A stretch of DNA of 64,000 nt, from positions 868,001 to 932,000 of the forward strand of contig NZ_JAGSPK010000001.1 of NCBI RefSeq assembly GCF_018139565.1, read 5' to 3'. The notes under the pieces are model-generated. The model saw only the letters and a list, made by a program, of their open reading frames with translations. It searched no databases and was not told the DNA's origin. The DNA comes from Cognatundibacterium rivi. Lineage in GTDB: Bacteria > Pseudomonadota > Gammaproteobacteria > Burkholderiales > Burkholderiaceae_D. Made by a program: the position numbers and the translations under genes. Shown piece after piece: positions 8,760 to 17,226 of this stretch (within the stretch, counting starts at the first letter, position 1; each line of letters starts with the position of its first letter).

Positions 8760-9434
8760 TCAGGGCTGTTGTTGCAGCATCAGTTCACGCAGGAGCGGCA
8801 GGGTAATTGGGCGCTTGGTGACCAGCGAATAGTGATCGAGCTGATCCAGCATCGCGGTTAATGAACTCATGTCGCGTCGGTAGTGCGTGATCAGATAGGG
8901 TAACACGCCTGCCGATAACTGGATGCCGCGTGCCTGCGCTGCACGTTCCAGAGCATCGATCTTATCTTCGTCGGTGAGTTCATGCAGCTGGTAAATCAGC
9001 CCCCAGCCAAAGCGGGTACGTAAATCATCGCGCACATTCAAGATCATCGGCGGATGGTTGCCCGCCGCCACCAGAAAACCGCCGCGCGCCCGGGCTTCAT
9101 TAAACAGATTGAACGCCGCTATCTGGTTTAGCGGTGACAATTGTTCGCAATCGTCGAGCAGGTAGAGGCTGACTTCATCGCTGAAATCAAATGCTTCTTC
9201 CGGCGCATTAGCGGGAATGTAGCGGGAACCGGGATGATCTGCGAGGGCATGCAGCAGATGGGTTTTTCCGGCACCGGCTTCGCCCCAGATATAGACCGAG
9301 CGTTCGCCATACTGACTTGCAATACGCTGCGAGAATAAACCCAGCAATTGCGCCAGTTCGGCATTTTGTCCGACCACAAAGGTAGCAAGGGATGGCAGCT
9401 TTTGCGCATCCAGATCGAGTAAAAGTTGCCTCAT
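8760..9434 (-). CDS. hda: DnaA regulatory inactivator Hda-like AAA+ protein
   Basis: Promotes hydrolysis of DnaA-bound ATP after replication initiation, acting with the sliding clamp. The 224-residue protein is a DnaA-type AAA+ module without the DNA-binding domain IV. Walker A is GEAGAGKTHL (51-60), Walker B is LLDDC (92-96), and RDDLRTRFGWGL is the arginine-finger region. The extreme N-terminus, RQLLLDL, looks like a clamp-binding QLxLxL motif. The start overlaps the perM stop by 4 nt (ATGA). In betaproteobacteria the gene commonly follows a perM-like gene, as here. Confidence 0.88.
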   Translation of the reverse strand: MRQLLLDLDAQKLPSLATFVVGQNAELAQLLGLFSQRIASQYGERSVYIWGEAGAGKTHLLHALADHPGSRYIPANAPEEAFDFSDEVSLYLLDDCEQLSPLNQIAAFNLFNEARARGGFLVAAGNHPPMILNVRDDLRTRFGWGLIYQLHELTDEDKIDALERAAQARGIQLSAGVLPYLITHYRRDMSSLTAMLDQLDHYSLVTKRPITLPLLRELMLQQQP

Positions 9435-10516
9435 GGCTGGCGATAAAAAGGACTGTTCAGGTAAGAGCTGCGTATATGTTTGACGGCAACCGAGATGATT
9501 GCCGACGCCGGTAACGCAACCAGAATACCGATGAAACCAAATAACTGGCCAAACGCCATCAGCGCAAAAATCACGGTCAGCGGATGCAGACCGATGCGTT
9601 CACCGACCAGGCGCGGCGTCAGTATGAACGATTCTAAAAATTGTCCGAAGCCATAAATAATGCCGACGTAAATCAGGCCACTCAGATCATTGAACTGTAA
9701 GACCGCACCGATCAGCGCAAGCGCCAGCCCTATGCCGTAGCCGAGATAAGGAATAAACACCAGAAAGCCGGTGATGATGCCGACCGGCAGCGCCAGATCA
9801 AAACGGGCAATGCTCAGCGCGATTGCGTAGTAGGCAGCGAGCACGATCATGACCAGAATTTGTCCGCGCAAATACTGCGCCAAAATATCGTCAACCTCAT
9901 TCACGGCATTATTCGCGCCATGCACCCAGCGGCGCGGGATGAAATGCGCAATCCTGTGGATCAGCGCGTGCCAGTCCAGCAACAGATAAAACAGCACTAT
10001 CGGAATCAGCAATAAATTCGCCAGCAGACCGAGCAGGGCAGTGCCGCCAACGCGTATCGATGATAAAACTGCCTTGCCGATGACGTCGCCGCTGCCTGCC
10101 ATTTGCTCGGTCAGCAAGGCTTTAATCCCGGTACTGTCGAGGCGTATCGTGAATCCGTAATGCGCCAGAAACGGCGAAATCACTTGGTCGAACTTGTCAA
10201 AAAAACGCGGTATCTGTTCTTGCAACTGCGGCGCTTCTTTTTGCAGAATGGGCACAATAATCAAGACCATTGCCAACGCCGCAGCGATGACGAAAATAAT
10301 CAGCAGTGTGGCGGCTACTGTGCGCGGCAGACGCAGATTTTTGTATCGCAGCGCACACAGTTTATCGACCCAGGGGTTGAGGACATACGCGAGGATGGCG
10401 GCGACGATGAATGGCATTAACACCGGACCAAGCAACGACAGCAATAGCAGAAACGCTGCACCGACGAGGATCCAGAGTAGGGATTGCTTTTGTTCCGGCG
10501 AAAAAGAAAATGGCAT
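9431..10516 (-). CDS. AI-2E/PerM family transporter
   Basis: A 361-residue inner-membrane protein with seven to eight hydrophobic segments and the PerM/YdiK (AI-2E transporter) pattern, including the C-terminal GFGQFLESFILTPRLVGERI and HPLTVIFALMAFGQLFG motifs. Family members export small molecules or act as antiporters; no substrate can be read from sequence. The ATG at 10516 starts MPFSFSPEQ; a longer TTG-initiated frame from 10579 is less likely. It is the first gene of the perM-hda-HAD-pcnB-folK operon and is divergent from purM. Confidence 0.85.
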   Translation of the reverse strand: MPFSFSPEQKQSLLWILVGAAFLLLLSLLGPVLMPFIVAAILAYVLNPWVDKLCALRYKNLRLPRTVAATLLIIFVIAAALAMVLIIVPILQKEAPQLQEQIPRFFDKFDQVISPFLAHYGFTIRLDSTGIKALLTEQMAGSGDVIGKAVLSSIRVGGTALLGLLANLLLIPIVLFYLLLDWHALIHRIAHFIPRRWVHGANNAVNEVDDILAQYLRGQILVMIVLAAYYAIALSIARFDLALPVGIITGFLVFIPYLGYGIGLALALIGAVLQFNDLSGLIYVGIIYGFGQFLESFILTPRLVGERIGLHPLTVIFALMAFGQLFGFIGILVALPASAIISVAVKHIRSSYLNSPFYRQP

Positions 10517-10592
10517 TTTCAGATGGTGTGCTTGCAAATAAGTTGTCGGCTTGTTACGTATCGCCCAAAAATAGGTCAATACGCAGTCATTT

Positions 10593-10601
10593 TGTTAAAA
10601 T
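10593..10601 (+). promoter_or_regulatory. Extended -10 promoter for purM
   Basis: TGT-TAAAAT forms an extended -10 hexamer 69 bp before the purM ATG, followed by AGCGG. The -35 region is weak. The string TAAAATAGCGGTTT recurs upstream of pgk and a variant upstream of azlC, supporting a shared promoter design. Confidence 0.5.
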
Positions 10602-10670
10602 AGCGGTTTTGCCGGAGTTTTCTGGCAATTTTCCTATTTTACCGCCTCAAGCCCCCTACTGACGAATATC

Positions 10671-11714
10671 ATGAGCACTTCTACCCCTGTTTCTCTCTCT
10701 TACGCCGACGCCGGTGTCGATATGGTTGCTGGCGACGCGTTGGTCGATGCGATCAAGCCTTTTGCAAAACGCACGATGCGCGAAGGCGTCATGGCCGGTA
10801 TCGGTGGTTTTGGCGCGATGTTTGAAGTCAGCAAAAAATTCAAAGAGCCTGTGCTGGTTTCTGGTACCGATGGCGTTGGCACCAAGCTGAAACTGGCATT
10901 TCATCTGAATAAGCATGACACGGTCGGTATCGATCTGGTTGCGATGAGCGTCAACGATATTCTGGTGCAGGGCGCTGAGCCTTTGTTCTTCCTCGATTAT
11001 TTCGCTTGCGGCAAGCTGGATGTGGCGGCCGCCACGGACGTCATCAAAGGCGTGGCTTTCGGTTGCGAACAAGCTGGCTGCGCACTGATCGGTGGTGAAA
11101 CTGCTGAAATGCCATCGATGTATCCGGATGGTGAATACGATCTGGCTGGTTTTGCGGTCGGTGCGGTTGAAAAATCCAAAATCATCGACGGCAGCAAAAT
11201 TCAGCCGGGTGACGTGATTCTGGGTCTGGCTTCTTCCGGTATTCACTCCAACGGTTTTTCGCTGGTGCGCAAAATCATTGAAGTGGCAAAACCTGACCTG
11301 AATGCCGATTTCCACGGACGCAGCCTGGGCGATGCACTGATGGCACCGACACGTATTTACGTCAAACCTTTGCTGGCGCTGATGGAAGCGATGGAAGTCA
11401 AAGGCATGGCGCATATTACCGGCGGTGGTCTGGTCGAGAATGTACCGCGCGTGCTGGGTGACAAACTGACTGCGGTCCTGCATAAAGATGCGTGGACTCT
11501 GCCGCCATTATTCACATGGCTGCAACAACACGGCGGTGTGGCAGATGCCGAAATGCACCGCGTATTCAACTGTGGTATCGGCATGGTGGTGATTGTGTCT
11601 GCTGAAAATGCAGATGCCGCGATGGCACAACTGAGCGCCGCTGGCGAATCGGTGTATCGCATCGGTGAAATCCGTGCCCGCGAAGGCAATGAACATCCGA
11701 CTATCGTTGTTTAA
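10671..11714 (+). CDS. purM: Phosphoribosylformylglycinamidine cyclo-ligase (AIR synthase)
   Basis: Fifth step of purine synthesis: ATP-dependent closure of the imidazole ring of FGAM to AIR. The 347-residue length is typical. Recognisable segments are [23 protein letters not shown], the ATP/substrate loop [15 protein letters not shown], and [20 protein letters not shown]. Starts at ATG 10671 without a strong ribosome binding site; no better in-frame start exists. Divergent from perM, with a 150-bp shared promoter region. The other pur genes in the window (purC, purE, purK) are 49 kb away. Confidence 0.97.
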   Translation: MSTSTPVSLSYADAGVDMVAGDALVDAIKPFAKRTMREGVMAGIGGFGAMFEVSKKFKEPVLVSGTDGVGTKLKLAFHLNKHDTVGIDLVAMSVNDILVQGAEPLFFLDYFACGKLDVAAATDVIKGVAFGCEQAGCALIGGETAEMPSMYPDGEYDLAGFAVGAVEKSKIIDGSKIQPGDVILGLASSGIHSNGFSLVRKIIEVAKPDLNADFHGRSLGDALMAPTRIYVKPLLALMEAMEVKGMAHITGGGLVENVPRVLGDKLTAVLHKDAWTLPPLFTWLQQHGGVADAEMHRVFNCGIGMVVIVSAENADAAMAQLSAAGESVYRIGEIRAREGNEHPTIVV

Positions 11715-11737
11715 GCATAGAACTTACACAAACTGCC

Positions 11738-11759
11738 CCAGCGGCTTTACGGCCGCTGG
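11738..11759 (+). terminator. GC-rich hairpin downstream of purM
   Basis: An 8-bp perfect stem CCAGCGGC/GCCGCTGG with a 6-nt loop lies 23 nt after the purM stop. There is no T-tract after it, so it may be a 3' mRNA-stabilising or rho-assisted structure rather than a classic terminator. The remaining sequence to 11996 is AT-rich and holds only the presumed promoter of the next gene (TTGCTC at 11894, TACACT at 11918). Confidence 0.5.
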
Positions 11760-11996
11760 CTGTAAATAGGCATCGTGTAGCGCGCTGTAACTCGCGGAGA
11801 CAAATTGCATCAGTGTTGAATCAAACAAAAGGTGAATCAGGGGAATAGTTTGAGTCCCAGATTTTCCGCGACTTAATAAATTTAATAATCAACTTGCTCA
11901 TTTTCAATTAATTAAATTACACTTTATTTACTGTTGTTCGGTGCAGAATCTGAAACTGGATTTTGTTAAAGACCACTTAAATGTTAATTAATTAAA

Positions 11997-13427
11997 ATGA
12001 AAAAAATAATTTCACTGAGCTTGTTGAGTATGTTGGCTGGATGTGGCGGCGGAGGCGGTAACAGTGGCGATAGCACCACTACGCCACCGGGTAATTCAGG
12101 TTTTTCGCCATCTTCCACGCTGGCAAATCTTTGCGCCAATCCCCGCGCGAATACCAGCGACCGTCAGGGGACCGTCGAGAACGAAAAATCCTATTTGCGT
12201 TCTTTTGTCGACGAAACTTATCTCTGGTATGCCGATATACCTTCTAATATCGTGGCTGCAAATTATGCGACGCCACAACTCTACTTCGATGTACTGAAAA
12301 CAAACGCCAAGACTAATTCTGGCGCAAGTGTTGATCAGTTCCACTGGTCGCAAACGACCGCATCCTGGAACGCGTCGTCATCAGGTATTGCTCAGGATTA
12401 CGGTATCAAATGGATGGCAAAAGGTACTGCACCATCACGCATTTTTCTCGCCGCTGATGTCGCACCGGGCTCCCCGGCTGCACTGGCAGGAATCAAGCGC
12501 GGCGATATCATCACTTCGATTGATGGCGTGGTTGCCACAGAGGCGACAGTTGACGGCGTTGCCGCTTTGAATGAACTTCTCTCGCCAACCAAAGTGGTTG
12601 CTCATAAATTAGGATTCAATGGCGCTGCCGAGATCAGCCTGACACCGGCGACCTATTCCACGTCAACTGTGCAGAATGTGAAAACTATTCCAACGGCATC
12701 CGGTACGGTTGGCTATTTTATATTCGATACGCATATCGCGAAATCCGAAGCTGAGCTGATTGCCGCCATCAAGCAACTGAAAGCAGCGAACGTGACGGAT
12801 CTGGTCATCGATCTGCGTTACAACGGCGGTGGCCTGTTGTATGTTGCGAGTCAACTGGCATATATGATTGCCGGACCTGCTACGACAAACGGACAGATAT
12901 TTGAAAAGCTGACGTACAACGATAAGCTCACCGCAAAAAATACGGTATATCCGTTCTATGCGGTCACCACGGCGAATGAGCAGCTCCCTTATCTGGGCTT
13001 AAAACATGTCACCTTGCTGGTCACACGTAATACTGCGTCCGCCAGCGAATCCATTATTAACGGTTTGCGCGGAGTCGATGTTGCGGTTGATCTGATCGGT
13101 GATCTGACACGTGGTAAGCCTTACGGTTTCGTGCCTCAGGATAACTGCTCTTACACCTATTTCGCGATACAGTTTAAAGGTGTGAATCAAAAAGGGTTCG
13201 GTGATTATGCTGACGGCTTTGCACCGACCTGCAAAGCGTCTGACGATGTTACTCATCTGCGCGGCGATGCAAATGAAACGATGTTGAAAACGGCTTTATC
13301 TTATCGTCAGACAGGTTTGTGTCCGGCTAATTCTGCTGGTGCCAGTGTTCCTGGCGCTGAGTCAGCTTATGAGTTGATACGTCCGGCAAGTCAGGAAATG
13401 CGTATTCTCGCGACGATGCCACACTGA
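11997..13427 (+). CDS. S41 family (C-terminal processing) peptidase, lipoprotein
   Basis: A 476-residue predicted lipoprotein: lipobox LAGC with Cys16 followed by a Gly-rich linker. A PDZ-like region lies around 140-215 (APGSPAALAGIKRGDIITSIDG) and the S41 catalytic domain from about 225. The serine lies in the TASASES motif (346-352), and Lys373 in TRGKPYGF fits the catalytic lysine. It is not the long Prc/CtpA housekeeping form; the N-terminal part resembles S41 proteases with a Trp/Tyr-rich substrate-recognition segment (YLWYAD). Substrate unknown, location periplasmic face of a membrane. Its stop overlaps the next ATG by 1 nt (TGATG). Confidence 0.85.
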   Translation: MKKIISLSLLSMLAGCGGGGGNSGDSTTTPPGNSGFSPSSTLANLCANPRANTSDRQGTVENEKSYLRSFVDETYLWYADIPSNIVAANYATPQLYFDVLKTNAKTNSGASVDQFHWSQTTASWNASSSGIAQDYGIKWMAKGTAPSRIFLAADVAPGSPAALAGIKRGDIITSIDGVVATEATVDGVAALNELLSPTKVVAHKLGFNGAAEISLTPATYSTSTVQNVKTIPTASGTVGYFIFDTHIAKSEAELIAAIKQLKAANVTDLVIDLRYNGGGLLYVASQLAYMIAGPATTNGQIFEKLTYNDKLTAKNTVYPFYAVTTANEQLPYLGLKHVTLLVTRNTASASESIINGLRGVDVAVDLIGDLTRGKPYGFVPQDNCSYTYFAIQFKGVNQKGFGDYADGFAPTCKASDDVTHLRGDANETMLKTALSYRQTGLCPANSAGASVPGAESAYELIRPASQEMRILATMPH

Positions 13428-13798
13428 TGAAATATCCGCTTACATTTGCCGCCAGTATTCTGATGCTGTCGGCATGTCAGTTCACTGCCGCTTCCCCAGA
13501 TAAAGCGGCAGTGTTGCAGACATCCGATGCCGTAGTGATGCGGGAGTTAGGTGCCGCAATCAGCAGCATGAGTGGTTTTTCTGAAGTCGCTTTATCTGCT
13601 TCTGATTTCATGCATAGCAGCGAAGTGATCATAGAGCGCAAGCATCAGACGAACCAGCATGGTGAGCTGATACAAGGGCGCGACTTGGAAATGCCGCATC
13701 GCTTCAGGCTTGAGACGAATGGCACGCAATGCTGGCTGCTTCATTTGAACTCGGGACAACGTCGCCTTTTGAATACAGCCCGCTGTCAGGCGAAATAA
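13427..13798 (+). CDS. Small predicted lipoprotein, unknown function
   Basis: A 123-residue protein beginning with a lipoprotein signal peptide ending LSAC (Cys17). The mature part has no motif I recognise; it contains a moderately charged central segment and two more cysteines near the C-terminus (CWLLHLN and ARCQAK), which could form a disulfide. Its ATG overlaps the stop of the S41 peptidase gene, so the two are co-translated and may function together, for instance as protease and accessory or substrate. That link is inference from gene overlap only. Confidence 0.6.
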   Translation: MKYPLTFAASILMLSACQFTAASPDKAAVLQTSDAVVMRELGAAISSMSGFSEVALSASDFMHSSEVIIERKHQTNQHGELIQGRDLEMPHRFRLETNGTQCWLLHLNSGQRRLLNTARCQAK

Positions 13799-13891
13799 AT
13801 CAGGTAATGAGAACATCAACTTCCGCGCATCTCCGGCCGGAAGTTGATGATCGATGTGCCAACCGATCACTTGCAGATTGGAAAACGAAAG

Positions 13892-14449
13892 ATGAACGTC
13901 AAACGCTGCGCCTGGGCAAATTCTGCCAATCCTTTGTATCTCGATTATCACGATAACGAGTGGGGACGGCCTTGTCATGATGAAAACCGCTTGTTTGAAA
14001 TGCTGAATCTGGAAGGCGCTCAGGCTGGGTTAAGCTGGGAAACCGTCTTGAATAAGCGCGCCAGTTATCGCGTCGCTTTTGATGACTGGGACGCAAAAAA
14101 AATCGCGCAGTACGATGCCGAAAAGGTCGCTGAACTATTGGCCAATCCCGGCATCGTGCGTAATCGTTTAAAAGTGGCGGCGACCATCAGTAATGCCAAA
14201 GCGTATTTGCAACTATGTGAGGAGGTCGGCAGTCTGGACAAGTATCTGTGGGCATATGTGGATGGCAAACCGATACTGAATCACGGCGAGCGGATAGTCA
14301 CGACAGCTTTGTCTGATCGCATTTCCAAGGATTTGCGTCAACGCGGATTTAAATTTGTCGGTTCAACGATTATCTACGCGTATATGCAGGCGATAGGCAT
14401 GGTGCAGGATCATGCTGCAGACTGCGACTGGCGTCAGTCCTCAGTCTGA
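13892..14449 (+). CDS. tag: DNA-3-methyladenine glycosylase I
   Basis: Excises 3-methyladenine from alkylated DNA, starting base-excision repair. About 185 residues from the ATG at 13892. The family N-terminus RCAWA, then YHDNEWGRP, and the HhH region GAQAGLSWETVL are clear; the zinc-binding ligands are consistent with the N-terminal Cys and His plus the C-terminal HAADC. A longer in-frame start at 13844 adds residues not seen in the family and is rejected. It converges on the Anbu gene; the CAGTCTGAT repeat discussed in the findings spans its stop codon. Confidence 0.93.
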   Translation: MNVKRCAWANSANPLYLDYHDNEWGRPCHDENRLFEMLNLEGAQAGLSWETVLNKRASYRVAFDDWDAKKIAQYDAEKVAELLANPGIVRNRLKVAATISNAKAYLQLCEEVGSLDKYLWAYVDGKPILNHGERIVTTALSDRISKDLRQRGFKFVGSTIIYAYMQAIGMVQDHAADCDWRQSSV

Positions 14450-14481
14450 TCAATAACTTTTAGCGAAAAATAAAAAGCGTA

Positions 14482-15369
14482 TCAGTGTTGATGTGGATTG
14501 CTGCATTGTTCCGCGAAGGATTGCAGATTGCCGATTGTGGACGTACCGGAAGTTTTATCCGGATGCGCAACCATCACAGGCTTGTGAGCACTGGCGACTG
14601 AAGTGGATGGATGATGTCCGCTCAGGCTGTTTGCAGACGCATTGATATCCCAGACCGGTGCTTCTATTCCCTCGAAGACGGCTTTTAATTGCTGCCCCCA
14701 GCTATTTCTGATCATTTGAAAATACTGATTTTTTTCATCAATGGTGACGAAGCGTGATACTGCCAGATGATTATTTTCATAGACCAGCAGATCCAATGGC
14801 AAGCCAACAGAGATGTTGGAACGCAGCGTGGAATCCATAGAGATCAACGCGCATTTTGCGGCATCGTCAAGACTGGTTGCCGTATTGATGACGCGGTCAA
14901 GAATAGGCTTGCCGTATTTGGCTTCGCCGATCTGAAAGTAAGTATTTTCGTTGTGCGCCTCAATAAAATTACCGGCCGAATAAATCTGAAACAGGCGGCA
15001 ACGTTCGCCTTGGATCTGTCCACCAAACATCAGGCTGACATTAAAGTCGATGCCAAATTCAGATAAGGCTTTGGCGTCGCGCTGATGTATGACGCGCACG
15101 GCTTCGCCAAGAATGCGGGCAGCGTCGTACATACTCTGGACGTTCCAGATCGTATTGCCATTTGCATCCTGATACTCAGACAGTAGCTCGCGGATGGACT
15201 GCGAAATCGACAAATTACCCGCCGTCATCAATACCATCATGCGTTCACCGGCTTTCTCAAAGACGGACATTTTTCTGAATGTACCAACCTGATCTACGCC
15301 CGCGTTTGTGCGTGAGTCAGAGAGAAAAACCAGCCCGGCATCGAGGCGTATGCCTACACAGTAAGTCAT
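14482..15369 (-). CDS. Anbu, proteasome-like self-compartmentalising peptidase
   Basis: Ancestral beta-subunit (Anbu) homologue of HslV and the 20S proteasome. After removal of Met1 the N-terminal residue would be Thr2, the expected nucleophile (MTYCVG). The conserved N-terminal block GLVFLSDSRTNAGVDQ matches Anbu closely. At 295 residues it is about 50 longer than the usual size; the extra C-terminal tail from around 240 is Ser/Thr/His-rich and looks disordered. It is the last gene of a four-gene operon with a transglutaminase-like protein, an alpha-E protein and an ATP-grasp enzyme, the standard Anbu neighbourhood. Substrates are not established. Confidence 0.9.
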   Translation of the reverse strand: MTYCVGIRLDAGLVFLSDSRTNAGVDQVGTFRKMSVFEKAGERMMVLMTAGNLSISQSIRELLSEYQDANGNTIWNVQSMYDAARILGEAVRVIHQRDAKALSEFGIDFNVSLMFGGQIQGERCRLFQIYSAGNFIEAHNENTYFQIGEAKYGKPILDRVINTATSLDDAAKCALISMDSTLRSNISVGLPLDLLVYENNHLAVSRFVTIDEKNQYFQMIRNSWGQQLKAVFEGIEAPVWDINASANSLSGHHPSTSVASAHKPVMVAHPDKTSGTSTIGNLQSFAEQCSNPHQH

Positions 15370-15450
15370 ATTAAATCTTGAGTAGAGTATTTTGATTAGG
15401 TATCAGTCAGGATTTTACCTCAGGACATCATTGAACTGTCTCGCACCACG

Positions 15451-16257
15451 CTATTGCGGCGTTACCTGTACGCTGACTGTTAATGTTTCAATACCACCGC
15501 CACGCCGTATGCCACGAACCGGTGCCGCCGTATCGTAATCCCGTCCTACCGCAAGGCGGCAATAAGCATCCGTCATCAGTCTGACGTGGGTCACATCGAT
15601 GCTGATCCAGCCGTGATAGTCATGGTCTTGCGCCCAGACATCGACCCAGGCGTGGCTCTCAGCGTGATCGCTGGACTCAGGATCGATATATCCGGAGACA
15701 TAGCGGGCAGGTATCCCCATCACATGACAGCAAGCGAGAAATAAATGTGCATGATCCTGACACACGCCTTGCCCCATGACTAAGGCATCGTTGGCAGTAG
15801 TGGTGACGACCGTGCTGCCGGTTCGATAAGCAACCGCGTTCCTGATCTGATCTGCAAGAGAGAGAAGTTCATGAGTAGAGGCTGACTGCTTTCGTGGCAA
15901 CGAACGTTTTGCCAATGCCTGAATCGATGAACTGCTTTCCGTGAGGCGGGTAGGGATTGTGAAGATTAACGGTGACCACGGTTCGCTGTCGATAATACGT
16001 CCTGCCTCGGGACTTCTGACATTAACAATGCCAGCCGCCAGTATATTGACCTCCAGATGCGGTTCAGTAATGGTCAGTGTATGCGATTGATTGCCATAGG
16101 CATCGGTGTATGCATGTCGATGTCCGGCAGCGACAATGTTCCACTGCGAAATATGTTGATGCAACTCCGTGCGTGGCGTCAGATGCAATTGCTGTATCGT
16201 GTATGACGACGGTGCGGAGTAGCGATATTTAGTCTGATGCCAGATATGGAGTTGCAT
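15451..16257 (-). CDS. Transglutaminase-like cysteine protease/amidase
   Basis: A 268-residue cytoplasmic protein with the bacterial transglutaminase N-terminal beta-sandwich (1-100) and the papain-like transglutaminase core. The triad is visible: Cys166 in GVCQDHAH, His202 in SHAWVDVW, and Asp221 in ISIDVTH. Such proteins usually hydrolyse or ligate amide bonds. It follows the alpha-E gene by 17 nt and precedes Anbu by 81 nt. Genomic studies of this gene set propose a peptide-ligation and -hydrolysis system; the actual substrate remains unknown. Confidence 0.9.
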   Translation of the reverse strand: MQLHIWHQTKYRYSAPSSYTIQQLHLTPRTELHQHISQWNIVAAGHRHAYTDAYGNQSHTLTITEPHLEVNILAAGIVNVRSPEAGRIIDSEPWSPLIFTIPTRLTESSSSIQALAKRSLPRKQSASTHELLSLADQIRNAVAYRTGSTVVTTTANDALVMGQGVCQDHAHLFLACCHVMGIPARYVSGYIDPESSDHAESHAWVDVWAQDHDYHGWISIDVTHVRLMTDAYCRLAVGRDYDTAAPVRGIRRGGGIETLTVSVQVTPQ

Positions 16258-16274
16258 AATGAATATTGGTGCAG

Positions 16275-17225
16275 TCAGGCAGCCAGAGGCACTAAAAAAT
16301 CACGACTGATGCGATTTCCTAATTCAAAAATACGCTCCAGAAATTCTGTCAGTGTGTTGTGTAGTCCGGCGTTCAGAATATCTTCAATTGTGGCGAACTT
16401 TAATTCTGCATGCAACTTTCCGGCGAAGCGCTCTGTGTCTGCCGAGACATCATTACTGACCACCGCAAGATTGGCAACGACTTCATCCATACACGCCAAT
16501 AAAGAGCGTGGCATATTACCGCGCAACATGAGTAATTCAGCCACGCGTTCCGGCGTGATCACATCGCGATACACCTTGCGATAAATCTCGAATCCGGAAA
16601 CAGAATGCAGCAATGCTGCCCAGTAATAAAAATCTTTTTGTATACTGTCTTTCGATTGGCCTTTTGTTTTCGTACCGTGGAATTTCACATCCAGAATACG
16701 CGCTGTGTTATCTGCCCGCTCCAGAAACGTTCCTAGGCGTATGAAGTGAACCGCTTCATCTTTCAGCATGGTTCCCAGTGTCACGCCGCGCGATAAATGT
16801 GAACGGTATTTGACCCATTCAAAAAACTGGCTGGGGTCTTGTTCGACGATGCCGCTGGCAAGTTTTTCCTGCATCGATAACCAGGTCGCGTTCTGGGTTT
16901 CCCATACTTCGGTTGTCAGTGTGCCGCGCACCGCCCTGGCATTTTCTCTGGCCTCTTTTAAACAGGACGCAATCGAAGATGGATTCATCGGGTCGCGCAC
17001 CATGAAATCCAGCACATCTTTTTTGGTCAGGATGCCGTAGTGGAAATCAAACGACGATTGCAACTCCGAAATACCCAGCATGGCACGCCAGCCATTTTCT
17101 GCGTGTTCGGCAGATTGTGGCAACATGGATGTCTGCACATTCACGTCCAGCATACGGGCGGTGTTTTCGGCGCGCTCTGTGTAGCGCGCCATCCAGAATA
17201 AATGATCAGCAGTTCTGCTCAGCAT
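16275..17225 (-). CDS. Alpha-E domain protein
   Basis: About 316 residues, mostly alpha-helical, starting MLSRTADHLFWMARYTERAEN, the signature of the alpha-E family (DUF403). The Arg/Glu-rich helices are thought to form part of a ligase or a scaffold for the neighbouring ATP-grasp enzyme. The ATG at 17225 lies 1 nt after the ATP-grasp stop (TGACATG), so translation is coupled; an upstream in-frame start at 17264 would overlap the previous gene and lacks family similarity. It is always found next to circularly permuted ATP-grasp genes in this type of cluster. Confidence 0.9.
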   Translation of the reverse strand: MLSRTADHLFWMARYTERAENTARMLDVNVQTSMLPQSAEHAENGWRAMLGISELQSSFDFHYGILTKKDVLDFMVRDPMNPSSIASCLKEARENARAVRGTLTTEVWETQNATWLSMQEKLASGIVEQDPSQFFEWVKYRSHLSRGVTLGTMLKDEAVHFIRLGTFLERADNTARILDVKFHGTKTKGQSKDSIQKDFYYWAALLHSVSGFEIYRKVYRDVITPERVAELLMLRGNMPRSLLACMDEVVANLAVVSNDVSADTERFAGKLHAELKFATIEDILNAGLHNTLTEFLERIFELGNRISRDFLVPLAA

Positions 17226-17226
17226 G

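Noticed and set aside
10656..11483. 275-codon open frame antisense to purM
   Set aside because: It lies wholly opposite an unmistakable purM and its product is His/Phe/Gln-rich with no family features; a shadow of codon bias.
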